A DNA stretch of 64,000 bases from Isoetes taiwanensis (lineage: Eukaryota > Streptophyta > Lycopodiopsida > Isoetales > Isoetaceae): NCBI GenBank assembly GCA_021234155.1, contig JAJEKV010000008.1, forward strand, positions 13,623,912 through 13,687,911, in the 5' to 3' direction. A model generated the notes under the pieces. It saw only the letters and a list, made by a program, of their open reading frames with translations. It was not told where the DNA came from and did no database searches. A program made the position numbers and the translations under genes. Of this stretch, positions 52,311 through 63,015 are shown piece after piece. The stretch's first letter is position 1; every line of letters starts with the position of its first letter.

Positions 52311-54949
52311 GAATCCTTCATTATTTGCAGTAGAATGTTTCTGTTTCGTAAGCCACTGGGACCTTGAAGTCCCTAGCGCTTAGCATGTTGGTTTAATTTG
52401 TAATAACCTCGTGTGTGTTATTTAAATGGCTATGTCTGATTCGTTGGCATAATTTCAAGTCCAATGGATCGTGTATTGTAGACTCCTGGATGCAGAAGCA
52501 CATGTGGTTAAACCTATATATAACGACTAACACCGCTTGTGGGTTTACCATGTGTAACCCCGAGGAGGTTAATATGCACAAACGACATTTGGAGTGGAAG
52601 ATGAACATTACACTGCACTTTTAAAATGAATTTCACGAGAGGTTATCAGCTCTTTTAGACCTAGAAGTTCCAAATTAGAACATTTTTTGAAAAAGGTGAA
52701 AATTTGAATTATCATGTCATTATTGTGGAACTTCGTCGAGATGCCTGTTAATTGTGTTTTTATGAATGACTTAGAAATATCATGATTGTATTGCAAGTTT
52801 TATCCTTGATGGCTGCTTAGCTCACATACGTCTGTTGGTATATCATACCCCTGAAATATTGCATTTTAGAATTTCTCATGTGTAAGTGCCCTGACTTTGA
52901 AACACCATTGCTAATATTATTGCTAAAATTTGAAACTTTTTGTTTTGGTGTGTTATTGGAGACGTCGTTTTTTTTTTTTTTGAAAAAGAAATAAAAATTC
53001 AAGAAACATTGGCAAGTTCATGAATAACATATAACACACCAAAATAAAAGTTTCAATTTTTTTCTTTTTCGACACAAAACGTGGCCATCATAACGTACCT
53101 CTTCAATATCTTCATAAAAGCTTATTACTGCACTACAATGATGCAGGACAAAGAACATGACCAGAATGATCAACTAGGCAGAGAGTATGATTTGGTGCTA
53201 TGCAAATCATGTATTAATCAACTAGTGGGTGTGAAACCCTACCAAATTCACCAAAACTTAACCAAATATGAGCATATCATACATCATCGAAAAGATCCCG
53301 CAGAAAGCTTTCCAACACAATAAAAAAAACAGAGTCCGATTCAAAAGTTATGATAAAAATTATATTACCATCAAATCTGCATATATGGCATGCACTTTGC
53401 AAATAGGTATCAAGATTGACACGCATAAAAAAGCGTGATACTTATCTTGATAGATCTGGGTCTAATCATAAGTCAATGGAAAGCTCTCTACATAAGCTTT
53501 CCAAAAGGCCCCAGAACATATGAATCTGACATTTGTAGCTCAAGTTATGAACGCAAAAACAATTGGCATTCTCTCCCTAGTGGTTCTCTTCTTTATCTAT
53601 TTTTAGTGACTTAGATATTACATACAATGGTTTGGTAAAAAAAACCTCTCATAAAAATCTTAATTTTGATTAAAACCTTTTTTTTCCAACCAAAGTTTTG
53701 TAGAAAACATTTTTAAACTTAATTGGGTATTATCCTGATTAGATTGTTACAATACTATTTTATTTAGAATAATACATTTGCTACTTATTATATGCTCTAT
53801 TCCCCTAACTCTCTATCAAAATTGTTCCATGCTTCAATTCTTAGGATTACCATGTCTTGTGCATGCATTGTGTTTGACATAGTTACGGGTGGTGGTTCTC
53901 AAACTTGCTTTTGATAAATGGCTCTTGATTTGTAAAATTTCTAGAATTAATGGACATACTTTTTGAATCTCTTACAGACAGTTCCATGTATTTAACTGCT
54001 ACGCTTGAATTTTGCTATGATGGATGGTGAACTGTAAGGATTTATTTGATGAAAAAATGGAGTTATTTGAATTGATCATTATGGAGATGCTACTGGAGCT
54101 TTTTGTATTAAAAATACTTGGACGTAAGAGTTTTGTGTGTCGGGCTGCTATGAACTTCCATAGATGGAAGGCACGCCTCAAGTTGTGCTTCATGAACAAT
54201 TAACCTTTTAGAGTTGCACATTCCGGGTTGTTCGACCATTTTTGAATTCAAGAACTTGGGATATGTCATCTTTGACATTTAAATGTCTATTAATCTTAGT
54301 AAATTACTTTTGGTGCAGCCAAGCTGCAAACCCTGCTTTGTTTCTAAAACTTAATCAGAAACAGGTCTTGACATGTTTTGTCCTTTATGGAGCCTTACAA
54401 GGCACCATATGTAAACTTGCATAAGAATAATGCCATTGTTGTATTATATTGCAATATAAGGCATATTGATATTTCGAAGTCCCCAATTTCATTAGATTCT
54501 TTTTGTTCGTGGGATTAACCGTGCAAGCGGTACATATACGAATGTAATTGCCAAGTTGGTACATACTGATTGTCTACTGGATGATTCTCAAATGATAATC
54601 TAAATTATCCTAATGTGATCCAATATGCACACCACTTGCCCATTTCCTTTGCCTTCTTTATGCTTAATCAATTTTAAAATCAAAATATACAGTACCATAA
54701 ATGATTTATTTTCACGGATCAATATGCCAACAAGGAAAACATAAGTGGCATGAATTGATTGAGCATAATAAAACTAGCTCCCAAAACATGCACAATTTAG
54801 AGAGTGGTTTTAAAAAATTACTAGTAGTTTCAAAGGACCAATATAGTATTATACAATTATCTCATAAACCACAACTAGTTTTAACAAACCACTATAGCAC
54901 TCATAACCAACATTGGTAACCATATGTGACGCTCCCTACAAAATATACG
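52311..54949. other. Long AT-rich region without a gene
   Basis: Only short shadow frames. No domain, repeat array or RNA gene that I can support. Confidence 0.5.
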
Positions 54950-55215
54950 GCACCCGACCGTACACTCTGTCAGTGTTGTTACGTACTTACCGTACCTGTA
55001 CGATATTGTAAGTATTTTACGTATCATACCTCGTAACGTACCTCTGAGCTTTTAACGTACCGAAAAAAAAACCAGTACGTTAAAAAATGTTGTTACCGTA
55101 CTTATAAAATACGCACCGTACCTATAAAATACTTGTAAAATACTTATAGTACCTATAAAATACCTATAAAATACGTACCGCACCTTTAAAATACTTACCG
55201 TACTTGTGTTGAAAA
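54950..55215. repeat. Degenerate array of 'taccgtacc/aaaatac' words
   Basis: Irregular repeats of 'accgtacctataaaatac' and 'cttacgtac' type over about 265 bp. Several words are palindromic (gtac, tacgta). Confidence 0.75.
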
Positions 55216-55499
55216 CTCCAAAAATTTGAACACAAAACATTTCATTTTTTCATTCCAGACGCATCGCACTCGGGTACCTGTATGCTAAGTACTTGAAAGG
55301 TACCGCACTCCATACGGAAAACAACACCGCACTGTGGAAATCCCTCATCCGGCCCCTCCTCGACCGCATCGTGTCCTCCATCTATCCCCGCACTCTCGGG
55401 TGATCCTAGTGCGAGAAGGGAACACGAAGGTGTCTTGCACGATATGGGCTCCTATCACGCGGGAAGCATAAACAACGTCAGAACTAGCAATACAACACA

Positions 55500-55760
55500 T
55501 CATGCTACCTTGAAGGGTAGCTCATCCCACATATCTATAACCACAGAGAAGATAATCATATGCCTGAAGATGACTGACTGGCTGAGCCTCAAGATAGAGC
55601 AGACCGAGTCATAACAATGGCGGGGCTGGCTATAGACAATGGCTAGGGTTGACCACTCCATTCGCCCTCCCGTGCATACCTTGCGGATGAGCCAGATCGG
55701 GCTCTGGCATGATTCTAGCCTTCCGGATACGCAATGCCATGGTATCACCCATCGGGACTA
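55500..55760 (-). repeat. Inverted-repeat copy 1 of an unidentified element
   Basis: The reverse complement matches 57,040-57,310 at many words: 'gggcggatggagtg', 'accctagccattgt', 'ccagcc', 'gttatgactc', 'gatgag(c)taccctt'. Diverged, about three positions in four by eye. Confidence 0.65.
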
Positions 55761-57039
55761 CTCCAGGTTGCATCTCCCCGGTCCGTCGAGGCAGGAAGGG
55801 TTGCATCTCCCCTTCCCAGGGTCTAAAAATTCCCACGGGCGGCTAGAGAATCGCGGGCGGCACACGATCTGCACTGACTTAACCCCCAAAACAGAGCCAA
55901 GCCGACACTTGCAACTCCCCGAGAGGCAAGGCGGCCACCATTGCCCCAGAGGTGTCGGACCCATGCCCGCCCACAAAAGTGACCGGCCATAGGCCTAGCC
56001 CGCTATGGGATCCCCAAGAGCCCACGCCAGCCAGGATCCTCCCTCCGTATTGCCTCTAGCCCCGCTATGTAGTGAAAGTCACATCATAGCCCCCATAGCC
56101 CTAAGTGGGCTCTTATGCACAAAGCCGCATATAATAGGAACTAAGGGATCTAACTAGGAGCATACTACGTAATGGCTACTAGGTCTCTACCCCCCTTCCC
56201 AATACAAGAGGAGCAAACATGATCAACCAACATCACATAGCATCATAACATGATAATCATCATAAGAACATCTTAACCTAATCATACATATCTAACTTAC
56301 AGTTAGGGTTCCTTGATTAGGGTTCAAGATGTTCAACAAGGTTTCTAGGATGGCTCTACTCTAGATACGAAATACTAACCCATCTGGAGTGCTAACTTCC
56401 AGATGAACTACTAAGAGCTCACTACTCTATGTACCTGCTCCAGGAGCACTCCCTCCCAATCCTGGCATCTCCATGGTCTTCGAAGTGTTCGAGGTAGCTC
56501 CCACTCCTGCTGATGCGTTCACGCTCTGGGGGCTGCCGTGCTATGCTGTGCCACAGCAAACGGTTCTCGAAACGGAGTTACGAGCGCGAGGAAGGTTCCC
56601 AGATTGTTGGATCCAGAAAAGAGGCCTAGGGTTAGGGTTTAGGCCTTTATAGGTTAGGGTTCACATGTTATGCCACGTGGCTCCAATAGGGTAAGTCCGT
56701 GTGGCGGGTGCCCACAGGTTAAGGCCACGGAAAATGGTCTTAACCTAAGGTTGGCTAAGTTATATGAATAACTTAGTCATGCCCCCTAGTGCCACAATCT
56801 ATGGTATACAAGGCTATGAAGATAGACTTGTATAGTGACTTACACTTCGAAATATAATGTGATTTATGGCGATATCCCCGAGCGGCCACACCATATCACA
56901 AACCACTATCCATTTCAATAAACCACTACAAGGTGTGGTTTTCTCCTACCAAAAAAAGACATGCATAAAAAACCACGTATACCATGTTTTTTTAAATGAA
57001 TTATTATTGCTTAAATATAGTAGTTTATTTTTGGGGGCC
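55761..57039. other. Spacer between inverted copies
   Basis: Moderately GC-rich to 56,120, then mixed. The open frame 55,639-55,992 (+) is Pro/Arg/His-rich and unassigned. Telomere-like words ('gttagggtttagg', about 56,630) are short and isolated. Confidence 0.45.
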
Positions 57040-57310
57040 TTGTGAAACATGCCATAGCATGATTCAGCCTATCTGCAAAGTGTGCAGAGGAGGGGCGGAT
57101 GGAGTGTACTACCCTAGCCATTGTTCTATGCCAGCCAACGCCATTGTCATGATTCCGTCTGTTGTGATCAGGAGGCCCTGATTGTCAGTTGACCCCTTTG
57201 AGTCTGAGCCCAGGGTAGAATCCTCATTTATGGTGCATTTCCTATTTTAGGTATTATGTTGTTGTTCGTATTGATGATGGATGAGCCACCCTTCGTGGTG
57301 GCATATTATC
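57040..57310 (+). repeat. Inverted-repeat copy 2 of an unidentified element
   Basis: See 55,500-55,760. The two copies face each other across 1.3 kb. Confidence 0.65.
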
Positions 57311-58598
57311 TATTTGTATTGTTGCCAGGTGCTAACATGTATGTACGCTTCCGCTATATAGGATTCCCATAGAAGGCCTGGGACGAATGACACCTCCGTG
57401 TCCTTCACCTGGACACTTGCCCATCACAAGTGGTCCGAGTTAGACGGAGGGCCCTTCTGTGGTGAAGGAGTCGCCATGGGAGGAGAATTTTCCGTATTTA
57501 TATGATGGGAGCATCATATATGTTCGGGGAGCGTCACACTTAGAGCACAAATTCAAGTAAGCTTGAATTGGGTCCTAGAGATGTAGGTAAGAGGAATTGT
57601 CTAATAGATTTTGTAACTGCTCTAGAGAGATCATACCATTTATGCAATTTAAAAGTGGCACTTCTTAGATATTAGTTGGGAAAATTTAGTACGATGAAAA
57701 AATAAATTTCACACCAACACTGCATTAAAAAGTGTGGTTGCCTAGAGCTTTCGAGGGGAAAAATGTTTGAAATAAGTTTGTTAACAAACACGGAAGGGCA
57801 AAGCTTGGTTGGAACTACAATTGATTTTATCATTTCAAGTGAGGAGTGATTATAGATATCAGGGAGCTCTTGATTATTTTGTTTGGCAGTTATACCTTTG
57901 ATAGTAATATATAGATGCAGCTTGTTCGGCTACAGATATGAAATTCTTATTATAATTGATTGGTTGTTTTCTCTACTTTCCATGGAGAAAATATTTTTAG
58001 AACAACGTTTTATTCAAAATCAAGAAAGCAGTCAAAACTCTAGCAAGATTGTCCATATGTTCAGAAAACAATTGACATGAAATTTTTACATGGCGAAAGT
58101 GTCACGTTCAATGAATGAGAAAACTTTGATAGTTTACAGTAAACTTACGAAGATAGACTTGTCAATCAAAGCGTAAGAAAGAAGGAATAGTCTAACGGAT
58201 AGTCGATGTCGAAAACTCCAGAAGGCTAGTTGCGTGGCCTTTCTTCTTGTTCGAATAAGACAGATGGCCTTTGCAAAGAAGAACGACAAGAAGAGCAAAA
58301 GACAAGTCGACGAGGTGGACAAATTCCTCAATCCAAAGCAAGGTGTGGATAAGGTGGGCAAAAATGGATAAAAATGTTTTGGCAATCTAGTGAAATGGAG
58401 GGGGAAGAAAGTCCAAATGGATGAGGGCAAGGGACGTGGCTAGGAGGCTAAAAGGTCAAAAACATGGGATATAAAGTTCAGACAGGAAGACGCGGTGGGA
58501 AGTATGCATGGCGAAACGAGAGGGCAGAACGTGGCAGGGGAGAAGGAGAGGGGTGGGAAATGGAGGAAAGCAAAGGAAAAGGAAAAGGAAGAGGAAAG
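57311..58598. other. No supported gene upstream of the peptide gene
   Basis: A plus-strand piece at 58,261-58,440 reads 'MAFAKKNDKKSKRQVDEVDK' and 'VKWRGKKVQMDEGKG'. It is Lys-rich and unassigned. Part of this stretch should be the promoter of the cysteine-rich peptide gene. Confidence 0.4.
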
Positions 58599-58865
58599 AT
58601 GAGGAATGGCGTGGCGATGGCGATAGCGATGGCGATGGCGATGGCGATATTAGCGATGCTAATGGTGGTGTGCCTCAAAATGGAGGGCGTGGAATCCACC
58701 TGCCTCTCCAACAGTAAATTGTGCGTCAAACCATGGGGCATCTCCTGCAACGATTATTGCAAATCCTGCCATACCACCCCCAGCGGTTGCAAGAAATGCA
58801 AATCCGGTAGCTGCTCTAACTGGCCTACCTGTTACTGCAGCGAACCCTGCCACAGCTGCTCCTAA
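58599..58865 (+). CDS. Small secreted cysteine-rich peptide precursor
   Basis: 88 residues from the ATG at 58,599. Upstream in-frame ATGs at 58,464 and 58,560 would add a Gly/Arg/Lys/Glu-rich leader that does not suit secretion. Residues 1-30 form a hydrophobic signal ('MRNGVAMAIAMAMAMAILAM' then 'LMVVCLK') encoded largely by a gcgatg hexamer run. The mature part (about 57 residues) has 12 Cys: C-x6-C-x7-C-x3-C-x2-C-x6-C-x2-C-x4-C-x5-C-x-C-x3-C-x2-C. Such even-Cys peptides are usually disulfide-rich extracellular defence or protease-inhibitor proteins. 'CNDYCKSC' and 'EPCHSC' recall Bowman-Birk inhibitors, but the reactive loop C-T-x-S-x-P-P is absent, so that is a guess. A complete frame, and perhaps the only intact host gene here. 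Confidence 0.7.
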   Translation: MRNGVAMAIAMAMAMAILAMLMVVCLKMEGVESTCLSNSKLCVKPWGISCNDYCKSCHTTPSGCKKCKSGSCSNWPTCYCSEPCHSCS

Positions 58866-58934
58866 AATGCTCCCTTTCTATTACTACACTATACTGCAAA
58901 CATAGTGTTTGCTTGGCTCTGTGTATTATTACGT
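58866..58934. other. 3' flank of the peptide gene
   Basis: About 70 bp to the fold-back element. Ends in 'ttacgta', which is repeated at 59,280-59,286. Confidence 0.6.
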
Positions 58935-59280
58935 ATACAGGAATGCTCTTCTTGTGTTGATTCTGGGGAGTCAACAGGGGACGACGCCTGACGCCGTTAG
59001 GCGGAGGCCCCTATTGACTCCCCAGAATCAACACAAGAAGAGCATTCCTGCAACGTGAATGGAGGTTAGGATCAATTCTGGCAGTAAAAAAATCAAGAAT
59101 GTGGAGTGAAATCGCCGGAATCGCAGGTAAAACCCAAGAATGTTGCGTAGAATGGAGGAATGTTGAGTAAAAACAGGGGACAACGATGACATAACAATCT
59201 CTTAGCATTCCTTAAAAGAAATGATGCCACGTGGCACGGCGTGTTTGGCTGACGCGCCTGAATTGATCCTAACCTACATT
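58935..59280. mobile_element. Fold-back/MITE composite element with target duplication
   Basis: 346 bp flanked on both sides by 'tacgta' (58,929-58,934 and 59,281-59,286). Left half: a hairpin with 43 bp arms at 58,937-58,979 and 59,008-59,050 (42 of 43 pair) and a 28 nt loop that can itself pair (cgcct/aggcg). Right half: a second inverted repeat, 59,058-59,081 against 59,257-59,280 (22 of 24), around about 175 bp. No coding capacity. Confidence 0.85.
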
Positions 59281-61114
59281 TACGTACTGCAAATGTGGTG
59301 TGTGTCTCTTAATATGTGTCCTTATTATATCCTTAATATGTGGATCTGATAATAATATATATAGCTCATGCTTTGTCTGTGTTCTTCTGTAGATGTCTTG
59401 CTGTTGTTATAGTCTTAATTCTCCCCCACTTGCAACCCAATATTAAGCGAGAACAAGAGTAATAATTTAATAATGAATGAAGATTCAGTGTTGACGCAAT
59501 GATAACCTTGCTGTCGCTCATATTTCTGCATCATTGTGAATTTTATATCGCAGGGTGATGCATCGTATTTAGAGGAAATTTAAGAACTTCCACAACATCT
59601 CGGCAGATTTTTGAATTAGCACCAATAATGTAGAGTGTCAGATCTAGATATCTAAACCGGTGTCCTAGGGCAGTTGTCCCATGTCGAGTTTCCAAGTTTG
59701 GGCTCAAGTCATTTTGACTGTGGAGAAATAAGTTATTATCCTTCTCGACTGCAACCAGAGTTGATTCGACTTAAGACCACAGATTTCGACGTAGTTAGGA
59801 ATTTTATTTTCACATGTGATCGCATCGCTTTTGCCAGATTCTTGATGCATGTCTAACTCATCATATGGCTAACTTTGGACCTCGCAGGATAGCCAAGCAT
59901 ATCCCAAGGAACAATATTCAAGAGCCCTAAGTTTAAAATACAAAGAGTAGAAAGTACATGCACAACCCTAAAAAATTTGAGCAAATACACCATGGTCCAC
60001 ATAAAAAACGCCTAAGCATTAACTTTGCTCCTCATGAATCGAACATGAACATAACCATTGATCAATACTAACCCTATAAGAAATCCACAAACATTAATAC
60101 AACCAAAGCTTTTAAAGCCAAAGGTATGCAGCATTCAGAGCGTGAACATTCAACTTTTTGCCTCTAAATTTAAATGTATGCTCAATCTAAAATGCCCAAA
60201 GAACGCTTGGGCAATTTCTAGTTGTAAGAATATTTTGGTATTATGAGAAAGAATTACTAAGGCAGCCTAATAAAACCTTTCTAAGAGGGAGCATGCCAAG
60301 AATCACAAGGCACGCTATATTAGATGCAGAAACAATGGAGTACTGCCTGAAATTTTGTACCTTACGGTGATGGACGAATGTACATATTAGAAGATGTCTT
60401 TCCTTCTGTACTTGCTAATCTATGAAACAAAATGCTTACTTTGTCTGGAATCAAAGCCCTGAGACTAGCACACCTTTACATTATCTAAAATTAGCTACAT
60501 TAGCCCTTAGATATTAGCACACCTGAGGCTCGTCAGTAAAGCCTGGGCAATGCACCTATACAAAAGGGGGTATGCCATGTGCGTGCAGAGGGTGACCCAA
60601 AACACCCCCATATACGGTTTTTTGAAATGCAAATTCGACCCCTTCCATAATAAATTTACCCCAAGTAGTGGCCAAAACCCCCCTAACTCAAATATATACA
60701 TGTGGAAATGGATCGAAAAAACCCCCCTGTGAATCACTGAGGCATCTTGTATGGCACTCAAAGGTGAATCCCCCTTGGAGTAAAGCATGCGCTATCGCTC
60801 AAATCTGATGGAATCCATACAACGTACCTTTCGCGGAAAAAAACCTAGCTTTGGCATGCATTCCGAGGTGTCTTAAGATCTATAAATAGCTAAAACATCA
60901 TTAAGAACAATCATTGCTTCATCAACAGAAACACATATATCACTGTGGGTATGTCCAGCATTCAAGATTCACAAACGAGTAGCCTTTTTGAACAAAACGC
61001 TCTAACCATACCTGTCTAAGCATGCACATAAAGGTATAAATTATCTGGCCTCCTCTGTTCTGATCCTTATCAGGCAACGTGCCTACGTCCTTCTACAAAC
61101 CCAGGATGCCGCTG
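59281..61114. other. No recognised gene
   Basis: AT-rich with short shadow frames only. The plus frame 60,550-60,732 and its minus partner are unassigned. Confidence 0.45.
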
Positions 61115-61479
61115 TTTAAATCTAAGTTCGTAAGATGTGCGCATCTTAAAATAAGATGCTTATATATAGATGTGTGCGCATCGACACCCGCATCTTATAA
61201 CAAGGCAAAAGAATCTGCAGCAAGAAACTTATAACAGTAAGATCTGTATGGCTTTCTCTTCTATTATTCATATATATTTTGTATTTTAGTTTTAAAAGTC
61301 TCTATAGATCAAAGGTATTTAAGGCTGCAATGGAGTGAAGGTATTTCTCAATAATTCAATTTAATTTTTTAACGCATCTTAACCGCATCTTAAAACTTAG
61401 ATGCTTCGATACTTTAGATGCTTTCGATGTGTCGCATCTGACGCATCTCTCTTAAGATGCTTTTGAACTTAGGTTTAAA
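61115..61479. mobile_element. MITE-like element with terminal inverted repeats
   Basis: Ends 'tttaaatctaagttc' (61,115-61,129) and 'gaacttaggtttaaa' (61,465-61,479) are inverted, 14 of 15. The outermost 'tttaaa' may be the target duplication or part of the repeat. Inside, 'gatgc/gcatc(t)taa' words recur on both strands, giving many possible hairpins. No coding capacity. Confidence 0.8.
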
Positions 61480-63015
61480 TACAAACCCCATACAATTTCT
61501 TACAATATGTTCTATAAATTTCATTCACCAACTTAATGTGGCTCAGGCTCAATACATTTTTATCTAGCTATTTAACTCAAAGAACAACTTATAAGCTTAC
61601 CACATGTTATAAATGTTTTAAAGGTGCAACCATGGGAAATTTATGCTCTAAAGATATAGTGCGGCTGATAACGAATCATCGACCCTTTAATCAAAAAATG
61701 TATCGGAGCTAAAACGGCTTCCCCTGGTCTGTTAATAAGGGGGGCGATCTGATAAAAAAGGGCCGAATCCAACTATTCTTGAGCCGAATCCATGTCAGCC
61801 ACTCCTATTAGCCTTTGTCGACAGCTATTTCGCAGCCAAAAAGGGAATTCAGGAAAAAAGGTGTTTTCCTTCCATTATAAATATTTGATGTTCTTCCTAT
61901 CTGAATCTAAGCTTTCTTGCTCTAGCGCTGAACTCTGCGTCATTACGTGCCCTTGATTACTTTGATTGGAGTTAAAGATAAAGAATTCTTTGATGTTTGT
62001 TGAGCTAGCAAGTTAAAGGCTACTTGCTTGGATCTGAGCCCGGTTGGGAGGCAAATTATCTCCTAAAGATTGAAGGATTTCTGTTTAAGTTTCTGTTGTT
62101 TATATTTCTGAATTTGTTGTTACCATATCAAATGGATATTTGCCCAATGAGTACTCTCATATAAACTACTTTTCCTAGATTGCAGGGGATTATTGCTTAG
62201 ATTATCTATGGAAGACATATCCAACTCTGATTATGAGTTATAAATGAGCAAGCCGAAACTCTCTAAGGTTCTATACCTCTGCAATCCCTGTCGGAATTGA
62301 ACCCTTGACGAAGCTATAATCCAGCCCTAAAACTGGAAGGTTAGATAAATGCTCAATCCATGCCGGAGCTTGGAAGCGCCGGAGAAGCCATTGTTAGTAA
62401 GATCACTTACTTGGAGGTCTGTCCCAAAAGCTTAGCCACTATAGAAATGCAAAATAGATTGCAAGAATTCACGAAAAAATCCATCCCTGGCACAACTATG
62501 GCAGTAAAATGCTATCATTGATTTTTTGCTTTTTCTAGTGCAGACAAAACCTCCAATTGATTCTTTGTCATAGCTAATGGATCCTAAAGAAATTTAAAAA
62601 ATGAGAATGCTTGGTGGAGGTTGGTGTCGCAGAAGGATGACTTGGGGCTCCACCGAGGATATTCAAAAAGTAAGGACCTTATTAGCTCTTTATATCTCTT
62701 AGCTCTGCAGCCCCTCTTCACAAAGGTAAGGACCTTATTAGCTGTTTATATCTCTTAGCTTTGCAGCCCCTCCCACTGCCAAATGGGTGGCACCTGCAAA
62801 TTCCAGAATCCAATTAACCATCATTCAATTAAATTGGGTTTATGTCTTAATTTTGGGACAAATTTCATATTGCATGTTTTTAGTAGCATATTCAAATTCA
62901 CACATTTCACCTCAAAATTATGAAAACGTAATATCATGTTATTTACAAAATAGTCAATATTTCACAATATAGCACCATATCATAAAAACGTGATAACAAA
63001 AATTTACATAGTTAT
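61480..63015. other. No recognised gene; one tandem duplication
   Basis: A 45 bp unit 'taaggaccttattagct...' occurs at 62,671-62,715 and again at 62,727-62,771. Otherwise unassigned. The right end is the 3' flank of the gene on the minus strand. Confidence 0.5.

Noticed and set aside
58464-58598. Longer N-terminus of the cysteine-rich peptide (start at 58,464)
   Set aside because: It would place about 45 charged residues before the hydrophobic signal, which does not suit secretion. The ATG at 58,599 is the better start.
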